Of a DNA stretch of 26,406 bases, positions 7,052 to 15,391 are shown piece after piece. Each line of letters starts with the position of its first letter. Position 1 is the first letter of the stretch. A model generated the notes under the pieces. It did not search any database. It was given only the letters and a program-made list of their open reading frames with translations, and was not told the DNA's origin. The stretch lies in IMG/VR virus record IMGVR_UViG_3300030099_003332, positions 35,540 through 61,945 of that record; one strand, given 5' to 3'. The DNA comes from a virus. Both the position numbers and the translations under genes were made by a program.

Positions 7052-9460
7052 TTAAATACCAAAGCTATCTAGATCAATCATTGTTTGATCGTCACTAAAG
7101 TTCTTTGGTGGTAATTTATTGTTTCTTTGGTCTATCAACTCACTTTGTTGAGTTGCTTGTATTTTGGTTCTTTCGTCTTTTCTATTTTCTTTTTCTTTTT
7201 CAAAACTAGCTTTAGCTTCACTTTCTACTTTAGCTAAATCCATTTTGTATTTATACTCTAGCTCTAGCAACTGCTTTTTAATATCTGCCTCTTGTTGCAT
7301 TCTTTGTATTTCAAACTGAGACTTACCTTGTTCTATTTGCAATGTTGTTTGAGCTATAGCTTCTTGTTTTTGAACTTCATTCATAGCCGCTCTTTCAGCT
7401 TGTTCAGCATTAGCTTGAGCTTGTGCTTGTATATTTGCTTGTTGGGCTTGTTGATCTTGTTCTAATTTTTTCTTTCTTCTTTTCTTTAATACTTGATTAG
7501 CTAATTTTAAGTTTTTAACTTCTCTTACATCTATAGCATCTTCTAAGTATATTTGCCCGCTTTGTAAAGCTATTTGTATATTCTGTTCTATTAATTGTTT
7601 TTCTTCATCATCAGGTTCCAACTCTAAGAATATACCAAAGTCATGTAAATTTAAAGTAGTTAACTCATCTAATGTATGTACATTAAATCTTGATATACTA
7701 GACTGTATTGATTCTCTTAATGTTGGGAAAGCTAAACAATCAGCTATTCTTAACGCTATATTCTCGCAAGTTCTTAATGTAAGATATAAACTACTTTGCA
7801 GCACATGTTTAGTTGCTGTGTTAGAATTAGCAGCTGCTATTTTTTGTAATCCAACTAAAGAATCAGGATCAGGCATACTACCATCTCTGGCTTCATTTAA
7901 ACCAGTAACATCTCTCATCATTTGTAGATAATACTGATAAGTTTGTATTAGTGATTGTATTTTAGCACCACCACTAGAAGTTTGCATTTCTTGTATTGGT
8001 ACCTTACCATGGTTCATGTCGCCATCTTGAGTCATTGATCTACCAATTATACTACCAGTTTGAAAATACATGTTTAACGCTTCTGCTGGATTATAATTAG
8101 TACCATTGCCAAGATCAACTTCTGCTAAACCATCTGCGTCAAGATAAACACCATCAGGTACCATTCTTGATAATACTTGTTGTAGTTTTAAATGAGTTAT
8201 TTGTATCATATCAGCAAAACTCATCATTCTACCTACAAGAGATTCTATTCTACCTTTGTACATTCTTGGCGCACAAAGATTGTAGTTCATATTAACTTTA
8301 ACACTATTAGCAAAAGGTCTAGTCATATTTTCAGACATCTTCCACTCTAACATGTTATCAAAACCTAATATCTTTGCTCCCGTATATAATACCTCGATAG
8401 ATCTGTCTATCTTTTTAAACCCATCTGCTTCAGGTGGATTAAATGTATCTTGTTTTTCTAATGCTTTTTCTAAACCGTAAGGTGTTTGTTTTATTTTCCA
8501 CGTTTGATTAGTATATGTTTTATATTCAAAAAATAAAACTTGCACAGTGTTTTCACTATCTCTACCATTCCAGTTTCTAGTATAGTTTGTATTACCAGGA
8601 TATTTTTGTATTACCTCTATTTCAGCCGGTGTTAAGTGTGGAAACCTTTTAACTAACTCTGGTATTGTTATTGATTTAACTTCACCAACGTAATACATAT
8701 CCTCGAAGTTTGGATCTTCAGTATATGACCAAACTAAATTTGCTGGATCTACGTATTCAACTCTTATACCTTCTGCTTTGTTAAAACAAGTTTTAACTGC
8801 GCCTATACCTAACACAGTTAAGTCATAATTAACTCTACGCTTTACTAAATCAAACCTGTTTCTGTCTAATATATCTGTAATAACTTCTTCTTCTGCAACT
8901 TCTATAGCTTGTTTATAATCAAGTTGCATGTGTACTGAAAGCTCTTCTTCTGTTAATGGAGCATTCTCAGGATCTGGCACGTCAGATATATCTATACCCA
9001 TTTGCTGTTGTACAGCTTGATAATACTGTTTTTGTATTATATTTCTATGTAAGATTTCTGCGTAATCTGTTCTCTTCTTTAGTGACACTGGATCTTGAGC
9101 ATAAGCTTTTATATCATATACTCTATCAGACATACCATTGACAACTATGTCTACAAATTTTGGTATAACTGGAACTGGCTTCCAGTCTAAATTTAAGTAA
9201 GATAAATCACCATTTATAGATAACTCATCTTTATACTTTTTTATTGATTGCTCACCTCTAGCATATAACCTTCTTTGATGAAAGTCGTTATAGTAAGTTG
9301 AAAACCTACTACCATATCTATTATATGCTCCATTGTTATTGTTACCAAACCACTCGTACTCTATAGCTTGTCCAACTAATTTACCATACTCTAATGTTTG
9401 TTTCTCTGCATCTGGTACCACCTGATCAGGAAATGAACTGTTTGAATTAGTATAAATCAT
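7052..9460 (-). CDS. Portal protein
   Basis: An 802-aa protein. It should form the dodecameric ring at the capsid vertex through which DNA enters and leaves. Residues ~88-113 (YLNLDWKPVPVIPKFVDIVV then NGMSDR) are the pattern I recognise from crAss-like portals. Later come VEYVDPANLVWSYTEDPNFE near residue 240 and a helical core. The last ~140 residues are Gln/Ala/Glu/Lys-rich and almost certainly a long coiled-coil or barrel extension, followed by an acidic tail ending DLDSFGI. TerL lies directly upstream with the stop and start adjacent, and the scaffold gene follows, the usual packaging-head order. Length fits the crAss-like portals and is longer than typical siphovirus portals. Confidence 0.85.
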   Translation of the reverse strand: MIYTNSNSSFPDQVVPDAEKQTLEYGKLVGQAIEYEWFGNNNNGAYNRYGSRFSTYYNDFHQRRLYARGEQSIKKYKDELSINGDLSYLNLDWKPVPVIPKFVDIVVNGMSDRVYDIKAYAQDPVSLKKRTDYAEILHRNIIQKQYYQAVQQQMGIDISDVPDPENAPLTEEELSVHMQLDYKQAIEVAEEEVITDILDRNRFDLVKRRVNYDLTVLGIGAVKTCFNKAEGIRVEYVDPANLVWSYTEDPNFEDMYYVGEVKSITIPELVKRFPHLTPAEIEVIQKYPGNTNYTRNWNGRDSENTVQVLFFEYKTYTNQTWKIKQTPYGLEKALEKQDTFNPPEADGFKKIDRSIEVLYTGAKILGFDNMLEWKMSENMTRPFANSVKVNMNYNLCAPRMYKGRIESLVGRMMSFADMIQITHLKLQQVLSRMVPDGVYLDADGLAEVDLGNGTNYNPAEALNMYFQTGSIIGRSMTQDGDMNHGKVPIQEMQTSSGGAKIQSLIQTYQYYLQMMRDVTGLNEARDGSMPDPDSLVGLQKIAAANSNTATKHVLQSSLYLTLRTCENIALRIADCLAFPTLRESIQSSISRFNVHTLDELTTLNLHDFGIFLELEPDDEEKQLIEQNIQIALQSGQIYLEDAIDVREVKNLKLANQVLKKRRKKKLEQDQQAQQANIQAQAQANAEQAERAAMNEVQKQEAIAQTTLQIEQGKSQFEIQRMQQEADIKKQLLELEYKYKMDLAKVESEAKASFEKEKENRKDERTKIQATQQSELIDQRNNKLPPKNFSDDQTMIDLDSFGI

Positions 9461-11686
9461 TTATTCTATTATTTTTGATATATCTCCCTTATTATTATAT
9501 TTTTTAATACCTAAGTTTATAGTTTTAATTGTTCTATCAGCTACAGGTTTATATAAGTTCCTATTACAAGCCATTATCGCTAAACCAGAACTAATACTAG
9601 CATCGTGCTTAGTTCTGTTGTTTATGTTAAACTTAGCCCAGTCTTCTAGCGTTTTTTGAAAATACATATTACCATAAGTATTAGTTAAAAACCCAACATG
9701 GTTTTCTATATATGACTCTATGGCAGCAGCGTGAGCTTGCTTGATATCTTCACTTGAGTTTGGTATACCACCTATTTCTTTTTCTGCTACAGATAACTTG
9801 TTCCAAATTTTATCTGGTCTGTTCATTGAGAAACCTCTATAACCTCTACGTTTTAGATAATAAAGCAATCTTGGTTTATTGTTTTCAGCTAATATAGGCA
9901 TACCATAAAAATGCAAGGCCATTAAAACATCTTCAAAAAACATTTCAGCTGTCTGAGGTCTAGCTATATATTCTAAAAAGAATTGACTTGGTGGAGCATC
10001 TTCCATTGTGAATTTAGTTAAACCGTGTAAAGCTCCATTAGAACCTCTACCATCCACAGTTCCAGATATATCGTAACTATCACAACCAAAAGCTCCAATA
10101 TGCTCATTACCAGGATATCTACCACCGTTTTTTAGTATCACTCGATTTTGTAAGTTTTTAGGTGGAACCCAAGAAACTAAAAATCTACCATCGTTGCTTG
10201 GGTGAAATAAAACACGCGTGTCTTTTATACCGTTATCCCACTGAAATGATCCTCTTGTTATATTAGCAAGATTATTTACTTCGTCGTTATAATCTATTTG
10301 CTCATATATTTTTACAAGATTAAATAGACTTTCTTTTGTTTCGTCTCTAAATGCATGGTTTTCAGTTCTAGGAAATTGTCTAAAAAACTCATTCAAACCA
10401 TCTTGATCATTTTTTAAACCTTCAGCTTCATTATCCCAATATTCTATTACACCGATCTTTATAGGTAATTCATCTATACCCATTACAGGTTTTTTAGGTG
10501 TATCAAATACAGGCCAACCATACATATCTATATAACCTTCATAATTCCATTCCATTGGAATAAACAAAGAGTATAATCCAGATTTTGTTTGACCATTTCT
10601 GTTTCTGTTAGTAACGTCGGAATTATAGTATATATCTTTAAAGTTTTGACCACCTTTATCTAAAGCGTTAGATGTTGAACCCATCATACACTTACCTATA
10701 ATTCTTCTACCTAATCTTAAACAAGTTTTAGTTACCTTCCAGTTGTTCTTAATATTGTCAGGTCTCTCCCACTTACCACTTTCATCGTGAGCTAATAGTC
10801 TTAATTTCTCACCATCATAACTGTTGTCTCCAGTATTCTTCCAGTCTATCGTAGTATCGAGTCCATCAAGTTCTTCAAGTTGCTCTCCAGTGTCGAGTTT
10901 TCTTCTGGTGAGTTTCGAAGCTGGAACTCTGTATGCCAGTTCTGTTTTAGGGCGATCCATACCATCTTGTATGGGCTTAAAGAAAAACGGATAATTAATT
11001 GATATGGGTACGACCTTATCAGTAAACATCTTTTTTGCATCTGCCCCTGTTTTGGATAGCACGCCAAATCTAGAATCGCTTGACATTGTCGCTTGGTTAA
11101 CGAGCTCTGCTGAAGCCATGAAGGAAAATCCTGAGCGTCGATTTTTAAGATAACACATCCCATAACATCTGTCGTCTGCTTTACAGGCTTCCCAAAAGTA
11201 GAAAAATAACTTATTTGATTCTCTATAGTCAGGTGCTCCAACATCAATTTTTGACCATTGCAAATACATGTAGTGAGTACCAGTGATATAGTTAGGAACA
11301 CCGTTATTATAATACCAATAACCTTGCTCCCTACGGTTAAATTCTTCATTTATATAATCAAACCATTTCTCTTTAAAATCTATAGGATATTGATCCCATT
11401 CTAATGTACTCTTTATTCTTGAGAGTTCTTTTGGGTATTCTTCTTTTTCCCAATATTGTTCCTCCTTCTTTTCGCTTCGTTTATGCGGTTCATTGACTGC
11501 TGGTAAAGCGATGCGGAGATTCTGTATTTCAATGATCTGTCCAATTTGACCTGTTTTACTTATAACAATAAAATCATAATCCTCATTATATCCGTACTCC
11601 CACTTTTTATACCTGTTGTTCTTTTTTAATATTTTAGGATTAACAACATCTTCTATTATTTTGTATAGTGTCTGCTGGTAATTCAT
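9461..11686 (-). CDS. terL: Terminase large subunit (packaging ATPase-nuclease)
   Basis: A 741-aa protein. The N-terminal ATPase shows a P-loop-like motif at 181-188 (KNRRSGFS) in place of a canonical GxxxxGK[ST], and a Walker B-like LLAHDES at 298-303 with D301 and E302. A coupling-type motif MGSTSN follows at 335-340. The C-terminal RNase H-like nuclease half has plausible metal-binding acids in GCDSYD (D536), LAEN (E601) and KHDASIS (D695). Together these define a motor that cuts concatemers and pumps DNA into the prohead through the portal encoded next. The start overlaps the stop of the 92-aa gene as ATGA, suggesting coupled translation. Length matches crAss-like terminases. Assignment is strong from motifs and context; the acidic-residue assignment is by eye. 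Confidence 0.85.
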   Translation of the reverse strand: MNYQQTLYKIIEDVVNPKILKKNNRYKKWEYGYNEDYDFIVISKTGQIGQIIEIQNLRIALPAVNEPHKRSEKKEEQYWEKEEYPKELSRIKSTLEWDQYPIDFKEKWFDYINEEFNRREQGYWYYNNGVPNYITGTHYMYLQWSKIDVGAPDYRESNKLFFYFWEACKADDRCYGMCYLKNRRSGFSFMASAELVNQATMSSDSRFGVLSKTGADAKKMFTDKVVPISINYPFFFKPIQDGMDRPKTELAYRVPASKLTRRKLDTGEQLEELDGLDTTIDWKNTGDNSYDGEKLRLLAHDESGKWERPDNIKNNWKVTKTCLRLGRRIIGKCMMGSTSNALDKGGQNFKDIYYNSDVTNRNRNGQTKSGLYSLFIPMEWNYEGYIDMYGWPVFDTPKKPVMGIDELPIKIGVIEYWDNEAEGLKNDQDGLNEFFRQFPRTENHAFRDETKESLFNLVKIYEQIDYNDEVNNLANITRGSFQWDNGIKDTRVLFHPSNDGRFLVSWVPPKNLQNRVILKNGGRYPGNEHIGAFGCDSYDISGTVDGRGSNGALHGLTKFTMEDAPPSQFFLEYIARPQTAEMFFEDVLMALHFYGMPILAENNKPRLLYYLKRRGYRGFSMNRPDKIWNKLSVAEKEIGGIPNSSEDIKQAHAAAIESYIENHVGFLTNTYGNMYFQKTLEDWAKFNINNRTKHDASISSGLAIMACNRNLYKPVADRTIKTINLGIKKYNNKGDISKIIE

Positions 11687-11961
11687 TTAGATCTTTTTTC
11701 TGGAGATATAGAAAACGACTTTTTCGGTTTATCATCTTCCTTAGTTTTACCATTAAGTATGGCTTCCTCTTCTTCTATCCTATTAAGTATTTCAAGTGCG
11801 TCGAATATTGCTAGCTTTTTTGTGGCTGCTGCATTTTTTAATCTATCAGCTGACACGTCGTCTTGCGTGTCTACTATAGGTTCTTTTGCAACTTTAATTA
11901 ACTCATCAACTGCTACTTGCCCAGCTTGGATTATATTCTTCTTCGTCTTCTTTATATCCAT
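11683..11961 (-). CDS. Small helical protein before TerL; possible small terminase
   Basis: A 92-aa protein. Residues ~8-30 (KNIIQAGQVAVDELIKVAKE) and ~40-72 (ADRLKNAAATKKLAIFDALE, ILNRIEEEEAIL) are amphipathic helices; the tail is Lys/Ser-rich. It sits directly upstream of terL with an ATGA overlap, where small terminase subunits usually lie, but no clear helix-turn-helix is visible. The first 56 nt overlap the 3' end of the tandem-GroES-like gene in another frame. I recall similar small proteins beside marine phage terminases without a proven function, so small terminase is an inference from position. Confidence 0.6.
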   Translation of the reverse strand: MDIKKTKKNIIQAGQVAVDELIKVAKEPIVDTQDDVSADRLKNAAATKKLAIFDALEILNRIEEEEAILNGKTKEDDKPKKSFSISPEKRSK

Positions 11962-12511
11962 GGTTTATTACAATATCATTTGATTTCATACAATACAATC
12001 GTTCTTCATTTATTAAAAACTCAAACTCACTGTCCGGTCTAAATGTAACGATTGATCCTTTTGTTATTCCCTGATCCTCTAAGAAACTATTAGGATATTT
12101 CATAACACCAATAAGGGGTTTTTCCTTTTGTGTTCTTAGATGATGTTTATTTGCTAAAGGTTTAACAAAACAATAGTTTAAATTAGGTTTATATTGGTTA
12201 TTTTTTTTATACAAATATATTTGATCTACACTACAAAAGTATTTATCATCTTCAAAATACTGAGAGCTATTTTTTTCAACACCTTTAACGTCGTACCATC
12301 TTCTAAAAATATTATGATGTACGATTACTTCATCACCTTCTTTTATATCAGTGTTAAATGCAATTGGTACACTTAATACTTTAGCTCTTTTACTTATAAA
12401 TCTAAATTCTTCTATATTTGTATTTACAATTAATTTCTTATCACCAACTATAACTTCATTTTCATATCTTTCGTTAAGTGGTGTTATTATAAAGTTATAA
12501 ATAGATTTCAT
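11906..12511 (-). CDS. Tandem (double-domain) GroES-like co-chaperonin homologue
   Basis: A 201-aa protein that reads as two GroES-like halves. Half one (~1-101) has FIITPLNERYENEVIVGDKK, a variable segment, AKVLSVPIAF, then IKEGDEVIVHHNIF and the ending FCSVDQIYLY. These match GroES 'RPL.DRV.V', 'G.VLAVG', 'GD.V.F' and the final 'DI.A' strand. Half two (~112-184) has NYCFVKPLANK, KPLIGVMKYPNS, then GITKGSIVTFRPDSEFEFLI and ERLYCMKSNDIVI, the same order again. Double-GroES proteins are known from chloroplast Cpn20, and phage co-chaperonins such as T4 gp31 support capsid folding. The gene lies between small structural genes and terminase, not beside groEL. The C-terminus (DEEEYNPSWASSS) is acidic and beyond the fold. 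The call is from pattern comparison by eye; a structure prediction would settle it. Confidence 0.6.
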   Translation of the reverse strand: MKSIYNFIITPLNERYENEVIVGDKKLIVNTNIEEFRFISKRAKVLSVPIAFNTDIKEGDEVIVHHNIFRRWYDVKGVEKNSSQYFEDDKYFCSVDQIYLYKKNNQYKPNLNYCFVKPLANKHHLRTQKEKPLIGVMKYPNSFLEDQGITKGSIVTFRPDSEFEFLINEERLYCMKSNDIVINHGYKEDEEEYNPSWASSS

Positions 12512-12738
12512 TAGTATTCTAAATCATACTCTACAGCTATAGCCATATTAGAGTTAAATTTCTTCCAAGGTATTACCTCGTCTTGTTTTTGTATATATAT
12601 TAAATATTCTCCATCTCTGTCAGTGCTTATAATATCACAAATAGTATGACCACCATAAACCTGTTGCCCAACAGAGTAATGCATTGCATCGTTTTTATAA
12701 TCTGATCCAATACTTATTTTCCTGATTACATTAGACAT
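12511..12738 (-). CDS. Hypothetical small beta-rich protein
   Basis: A 75-aa protein (MSNVIRKISIGSDYKNDAMH...). It alternates short strands (YSVGQQVYGGHTICDII, GEYLIYIQK) with turns and ends in an acidic AVEYDLEY. Size and strand pattern suggest a single small beta barrel. I do not recognise a family with a known function, although the pattern looks familiar from marine phage structural modules. The stop overlaps the tandem-GroES start as TAATG, and its start overlaps the upstream coiled-coil gene by 8 nt, so these three are translated from one message. Confidence 0.6.
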   Translation of the reverse strand: MSNVIRKISIGSDYKNDAMHYSVGQQVYGGHTICDIISTDRDGEYLIYIQKQDEVIPWKKFNSNMAIAVEYDLEY

Positions 12739-12973
12739 TTTCTTCTACTTTTTCTTCTACAGGTGTATATGTGCCATCTTCAACATTTATATTGATAGCA
12801 CCATATTCTTCTTCTAAAGCTTTCCTCATTTCAGCATCTCTTTCATTAATAGTTTTAATCTTATGAAGTAACGCATGTTTCTGAGATTCTATGTAACCTA
12901 TAGTATTTAATGTTTCATTTAATTCCGCTTGAATTTGTTTAATTTCGTTTAATTGTTCTTCTTTAATTTTCAT
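12731..12973 (-). CDS. Small coiled-coil protein
   Basis: An 80-aa protein. Residues 2-57 form an uninterrupted charged helix with heptad-like hydrophobic spacing (EEQLNEIKQIQAELNETLNT, IGYIESQKHALLHKI), followed by a short strand-forming tail (YGAININVEDGTYTPVEE). Small coiled-coil proteins of this kind are common between fibre and terminase genes in marine phages; their function is not known to me. It overlaps the next gene by 8 nt. Confidence 0.6.
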   Translation of the reverse strand: MKIKEEQLNEIKQIQAELNETLNTIGYIESQKHALLHKIKTINERDAEMRKALEEEYGAININVEDGTYTPVEEKVEENV

Positions 12974-12990
12974 TTGATTTTATTTAATTA

Positions 12991-13179
12991 TTATTTACCT
13001 AAAAATAGACCTTCAACGAAAGTTCCTATACCTACGAAAAACGTTCCCAAAGCCGCCCAAAACTTTTTTTCCAAAGATCTTATTCTTTTTTCTTGATCGT
13101 TTGTTTTTTCCATTACGTTTTTTAGCTCGGTTTTTATTTCTATTTGACCTTGTATTAATTTGTCTATTTTTTCTTCCAT
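12991..13179 (-). CDS. Coiled coil plus C-terminal membrane segment; XhlA/holin-like
   Basis: A 62-aa protein. Residues 1-39 are a charged coiled coil (MEEKIDKLIQGQIEIKTELK, NVMEKTNDQEKRIRSLE). Residues ~41-60 are a hydrophobic, Gly/Phe-rich membrane segment (FWAALGTFFVGIGTFVEGLF), ending LGK. This layout matches small XhlA-type accessory lysis proteins, which have a cytoplasmic coiled coil and one transmembrane helix. It is not adjacent to the other lysis-like genes at 14763-16140, so a role in lysis is tentative; a membrane anchor for another phage protein is equally possible. Confidence 0.6.
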   Translation of the reverse strand: MEEKIDKLIQGQIEIKTELKNVMEKTNDQEKRIRSLEKKFWAALGTFFVGIGTFVEGLFLGK

Positions 13180-13186
13180 AGCTTAC

Positions 13187-13441
13187 TCATTCTACTGGTA
13201 CTTGTTCACTCCATTCAGCAGTGTCCATTATCTGCAATATTTCAGTATAGTTGTAAGTGCCAACAGGTACAACAGAACCATCAGTAATAAAACTTGGTTT
13301 TGTATTCCACTTAATTACAAACTGAGTTTGTGCAATATTTTTTCTTAATGTATCTGCATTAGTTTCACCTATCTGCGAAAAGTCAATTAAATCAATATCA
13401 CTTATATTAATAATTGCATATACTAAACTTATTCTTTTCAT
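13187..13441 (-). CDS. Hypothetical protein beside fibre genes
   Basis: An 84-aa protein (MKRISLVYAIINISDIDLID...). An N-terminal strand-like half is followed by a segment with VIKWNTKPSFITDGSVVPVG and a C-terminal helix (YTEILQIMDTAEWSEQV). No membrane segment or catalytic motif is visible. It follows the LamG-like gene by 12 nt and precedes the coiled-coil membrane protein by 7 nt. It may be a fibre assembly or tail accessory protein, but this is only from position. Confidence 0.55.
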   Translation of the reverse strand: MKRISLVYAIINISDIDLIDFSQIGETNADTLRKNIAQTQFVIKWNTKPSFITDGSVVPVGTYNYTEILQIMDTAEWSEQVPVE

Positions 13442-13453
13442 CTTTTTAAATTT

Positions 13454-14248
13454 CTACGGTACATCTTCTACAATATCTCCAGCCTCCATATTAGTCATAG
13501 TGCCATTGTTACCTCCACTTCCATTGTCTGTAAGAGTTGGAAAAGTATCACCATCGCCGTTACGATACCACGCTACTGGCGAAAGGCTTGTAAGGTCTGA
13601 AGGCGTTCCACTATTGTAAATGGAATTAATTTCATCTGTAGCAAGAACTTTATCAAACGCTGAAACTTCATCAATATTTCCTGGAAAATAAGTTGCACTA
13701 ACTAAATTGTAAGGAGCTACATAATTAGATAAAACACCAATAGTATGAAGCCCTTTAGTTGCATATCCTCCAGTAGTGCGCATTACAGCGGTTACTTCAG
13801 GTGTAGTGTTTCCATCTACATAAATATTAACAGTGTAGTATGTTGTTGATGCATCATATTCATAAGTGTATGCTATGTGATGCCATTGATTGTCGCTTAT
13901 ATCAGTAGTGCCTTCACCACCTCCAGAAAGACTTCCAATAATTCGAACCTTGTACTGAGTATTAAACCCCCATACTCTAAGATGGACTGTTTGGTCTAAA
14001 GGCGTAACTGAAGTTGAAACGCTTACTGGATGCCTTCTTGTATAATTTGAACCCGTCATAGGAGCCATTTTTACCCAATAAGATACAGAAAAATTATCTA
14101 ACAAGTTTTGTGGGAAATCTACAATTCCTACATCTACATATTCATCTACACCATCCATTAATAAACTCTTGGTATTAGAGAATACGCCACCACCACCACC
14201 ACCGGCTTGATTTATTCTAGAATATGTTGTGTTTTTTAAGATAATCAT
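13454..14248 (-). CDS. LamG/concanavalin-like surface protein (fibre or decoration)
   Basis: A 264-aa protein. Residues 1-15 are a short leader, residues 16-21 are six consecutive Gly, and residues ~25-220 form a laminin G/concanavalin A-like jelly roll. Diagnostic pieces are KSLLMDGVDEYVDVG, FSVSYWVKM, the DNQWHHIAYTYEYD strand, IYVDGNTTPEV and FPGNIDEVSAFDKVLATDEI followed by a YNSGTP turn. LamG domains typically bind carbohydrate. The remaining residues (~220-264) are Gly/Asn-rich. Its location among fibre-like genes suggests a virion surface protein contacting host polysaccharide. Domain recognition is strong; the position on the virion is unknown. Confidence 0.75.
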   Translation of the reverse strand: MIILKNTTYSRINQAGGGGGGVFSNTKSLLMDGVDEYVDVGIVDFPQNLLDNFSVSYWVKMAPMTGSNYTRRHPVSVSTSVTPLDQTVHLRVWGFNTQYKVRIIGSLSGGGEGTTDISDNQWHHIAYTYEYDASTTYYTVNIYVDGNTTPEVTAVMRTTGGYATKGLHTIGVLSNYVAPYNLVSATYFPGNIDEVSAFDKVLATDEINSIYNSGTPSDLTSLSPVAWYRNGDGDTFPTLTDNGSGGNNGTMTNMEAGDIVEDVP

Positions 14249-14251
14249 ATC

Positions 14252-14758
14252 TTAATATAATGCTAAAATTTCTGAAGCGGTGGTGTTGCTAGTCACGCTA
14301 GTGACAAGTACAGGTAAAAAAGATCCCGCAGTAACACCTTTAAACATTGCTGTGTTACCACTTTCCATGACAACTTCAACATCAGACCCACCAGATATAT
14401 CACCTACGTATAAGCAAACACCTCTATTTTCTGTGCCAGGTATATCTATACTTGTAACTGTTATTCTAAATGAAGATCCAGTTCCACCGGTAAAAGAAAG
14501 AACATCTCCAACACTATAAGTACCGCCAGGATTTGTTATTGTTATTGCCGATACACTACCGCTAGTTACAGCATCTATTGTAGCAGTTAAAGCCGGAGTT
14601 CCTGTCGTTGCTGTTAGCGTAGATCCTACATCTGCTGGGTCATAACCAAATCCATCAACTGTTATTTCAAATTTATTAACAGCTCCAATAACAATTGGCC
14701 TAGCGTCATGAGCAAAAACCCTAACTTCATCAGCTTGTCTAATTTGAGTACCTCTCAT
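14252..14758 (-). CDS. Beta-repeat surface protein (head fibre/decoration-like)
   Basis: A 168-aa protein rich in Gly, Thr, Ser and Val. The middle contains repeated 'G-G/F-x-Y-x-x-G-D' units (DGFGYDPADVGSTLTAT, then NPGGTYSVGDVLSFTGGTG) with alternating beta strands, as seen in phage fibre and capsid decoration proteins. Residues 1-30 are a more conserved-looking N-terminal unit (RGTQIRQADEVRVFAHDARP). It ends 4 nt before the LamG gene and starts 4 nt after the holin-like gene. No enzyme motif is visible. A trimeric head fibre or tail decoration is likely, but not proven. Confidence 0.6.
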   Translation of the reverse strand: MRGTQIRQADEVRVFAHDARPIVIGAVNKFEITVDGFGYDPADVGSTLTATTGTPALTATIDAVTSGSVSAITITNPGGTYSVGDVLSFTGGTGSSFRITVTSIDIPGTENRGVCLYVGDISGGSDVEVVMESGNTAMFKGVTAGSFLPVLVTSVTSNTTASEILALY

Positions 14759-14762
14759 TTTA

Positions 14763-15233
14763 TTATTTTTTATCTTTATTTATAAATACTTTTTCAGCTC
14801 CTCTAGAACCAAAATAAGCTACATATACTGTAACTAATAATGTTTGTAAAAGATCTATCCAAGCTTCTTTCATATCAAAAACCATTTGCATAGAATCTAA
14901 AACGATGTACAAAGTCATACATACTGTTAAATAGATCAATGCTAATGGTCTAGTGTTTTTTGATAACCACGAATCGGATTTCATGTCATACTCCCATCTT
15001 TCAGATACACTTTGCATTTCAGCAAGATCCATATCTAAAAGTTTCATAGCTGTTTCTTTATCAGCCGGAGTCATTTCTTTATCTGTGGTAATTAAGTTTT
15101 TTACAACGCCATATACCCCACTATCAGGTAATATATCTCCAATACCATGCAAGATTTTGGGAGCTTTCTCTTTCAAGAAAACCCCCACTTTAGTTTCTTT
15201 AAACTTCTTTCTTTGTTTCTTTTCCCGTGGCAT
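14763..15233 (-). CDS. Holin-like membrane protein (3TM/GTA-type)
   Basis: A 156-aa protein. The N-terminal ~90 residues are basic and soluble (MPREKKQRKKFKETKVGVFL). Residues ~77-95 contain SERWEYDMKSDSWLSKN, the motif that precedes the membrane part in 3TM holins of the gene-transfer-agent release type. Two clear membrane helices follow, ~95-114 (TRPLALIYLTVCMTLYIVL) and ~124-142 (AWIDLLQTLLVTVYVAYFG), then the SRGAEK end motif. It would form lesions in the cytoplasmic membrane for lysis. The neighbouring two-TM protein and the L,D-transpeptidase-like protein support a lysis cassette. The start overlaps the stop of the 52-aa gene as TAATG. Confidence 0.75.
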   Translation of the reverse strand: MPREKKQRKKFKETKVGVFLKEKAPKILHGIGDILPDSGVYGVVKNLITTDKEMTPADKETAMKLLDMDLAEMQSVSERWEYDMKSDSWLSKNTRPLALIYLTVCMTLYIVLDSMQMVFDMKEAWIDLLQTLLVTVYVAYFGSRGAEKVFINKDKK

Positions 15234-15391
15234 TACTTACCTCTTGCGGCTTTCATAAACATCATTATAGCTATACCAATTGCAATACCACCATACATGT
15301 CTAATTTTTCCATTAATAGTAATCCACCAGCTAAACCAGCCATAGCTGATCCAACTAAAGGCGAAGTCATAACTTTTTTAATCTTATCCAT
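15233..15391 (-). CDS. Small two-helix membrane protein, lysis-cluster member
   Basis: A 52-aa protein with two hydrophobic segments, residues ~9-25 (SPLVGSAMAGLAGGLLL) and ~32-47 (MYGGIAIGIAIMMFMK), between short basic ends (MDKIKK and KAARGK). It is Gly- and Ala-rich, as in small holins or anti-holins. The gene overlaps the 205-aa gene by 8 nt and its stop overlaps the holin-like start by 1 nt. Such packing and codon structure indicate a real gene. Whether it acts as holin, anti-holin or partner of the 3TM-type holin cannot be told from sequence. Confidence 0.65.
   Translation of the reverse strand: MDKIKKVMTSPLVGSAMAGLAGGLLLMEKLDMYGGIAIGIAIMMFMKAARGK

Noticed and set aside
10846-11349. 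167-aa frame inside terL on the same strand
   Set aside because: A different reading frame within a strongly conserved gene, with no coding-like composition; a shadow.
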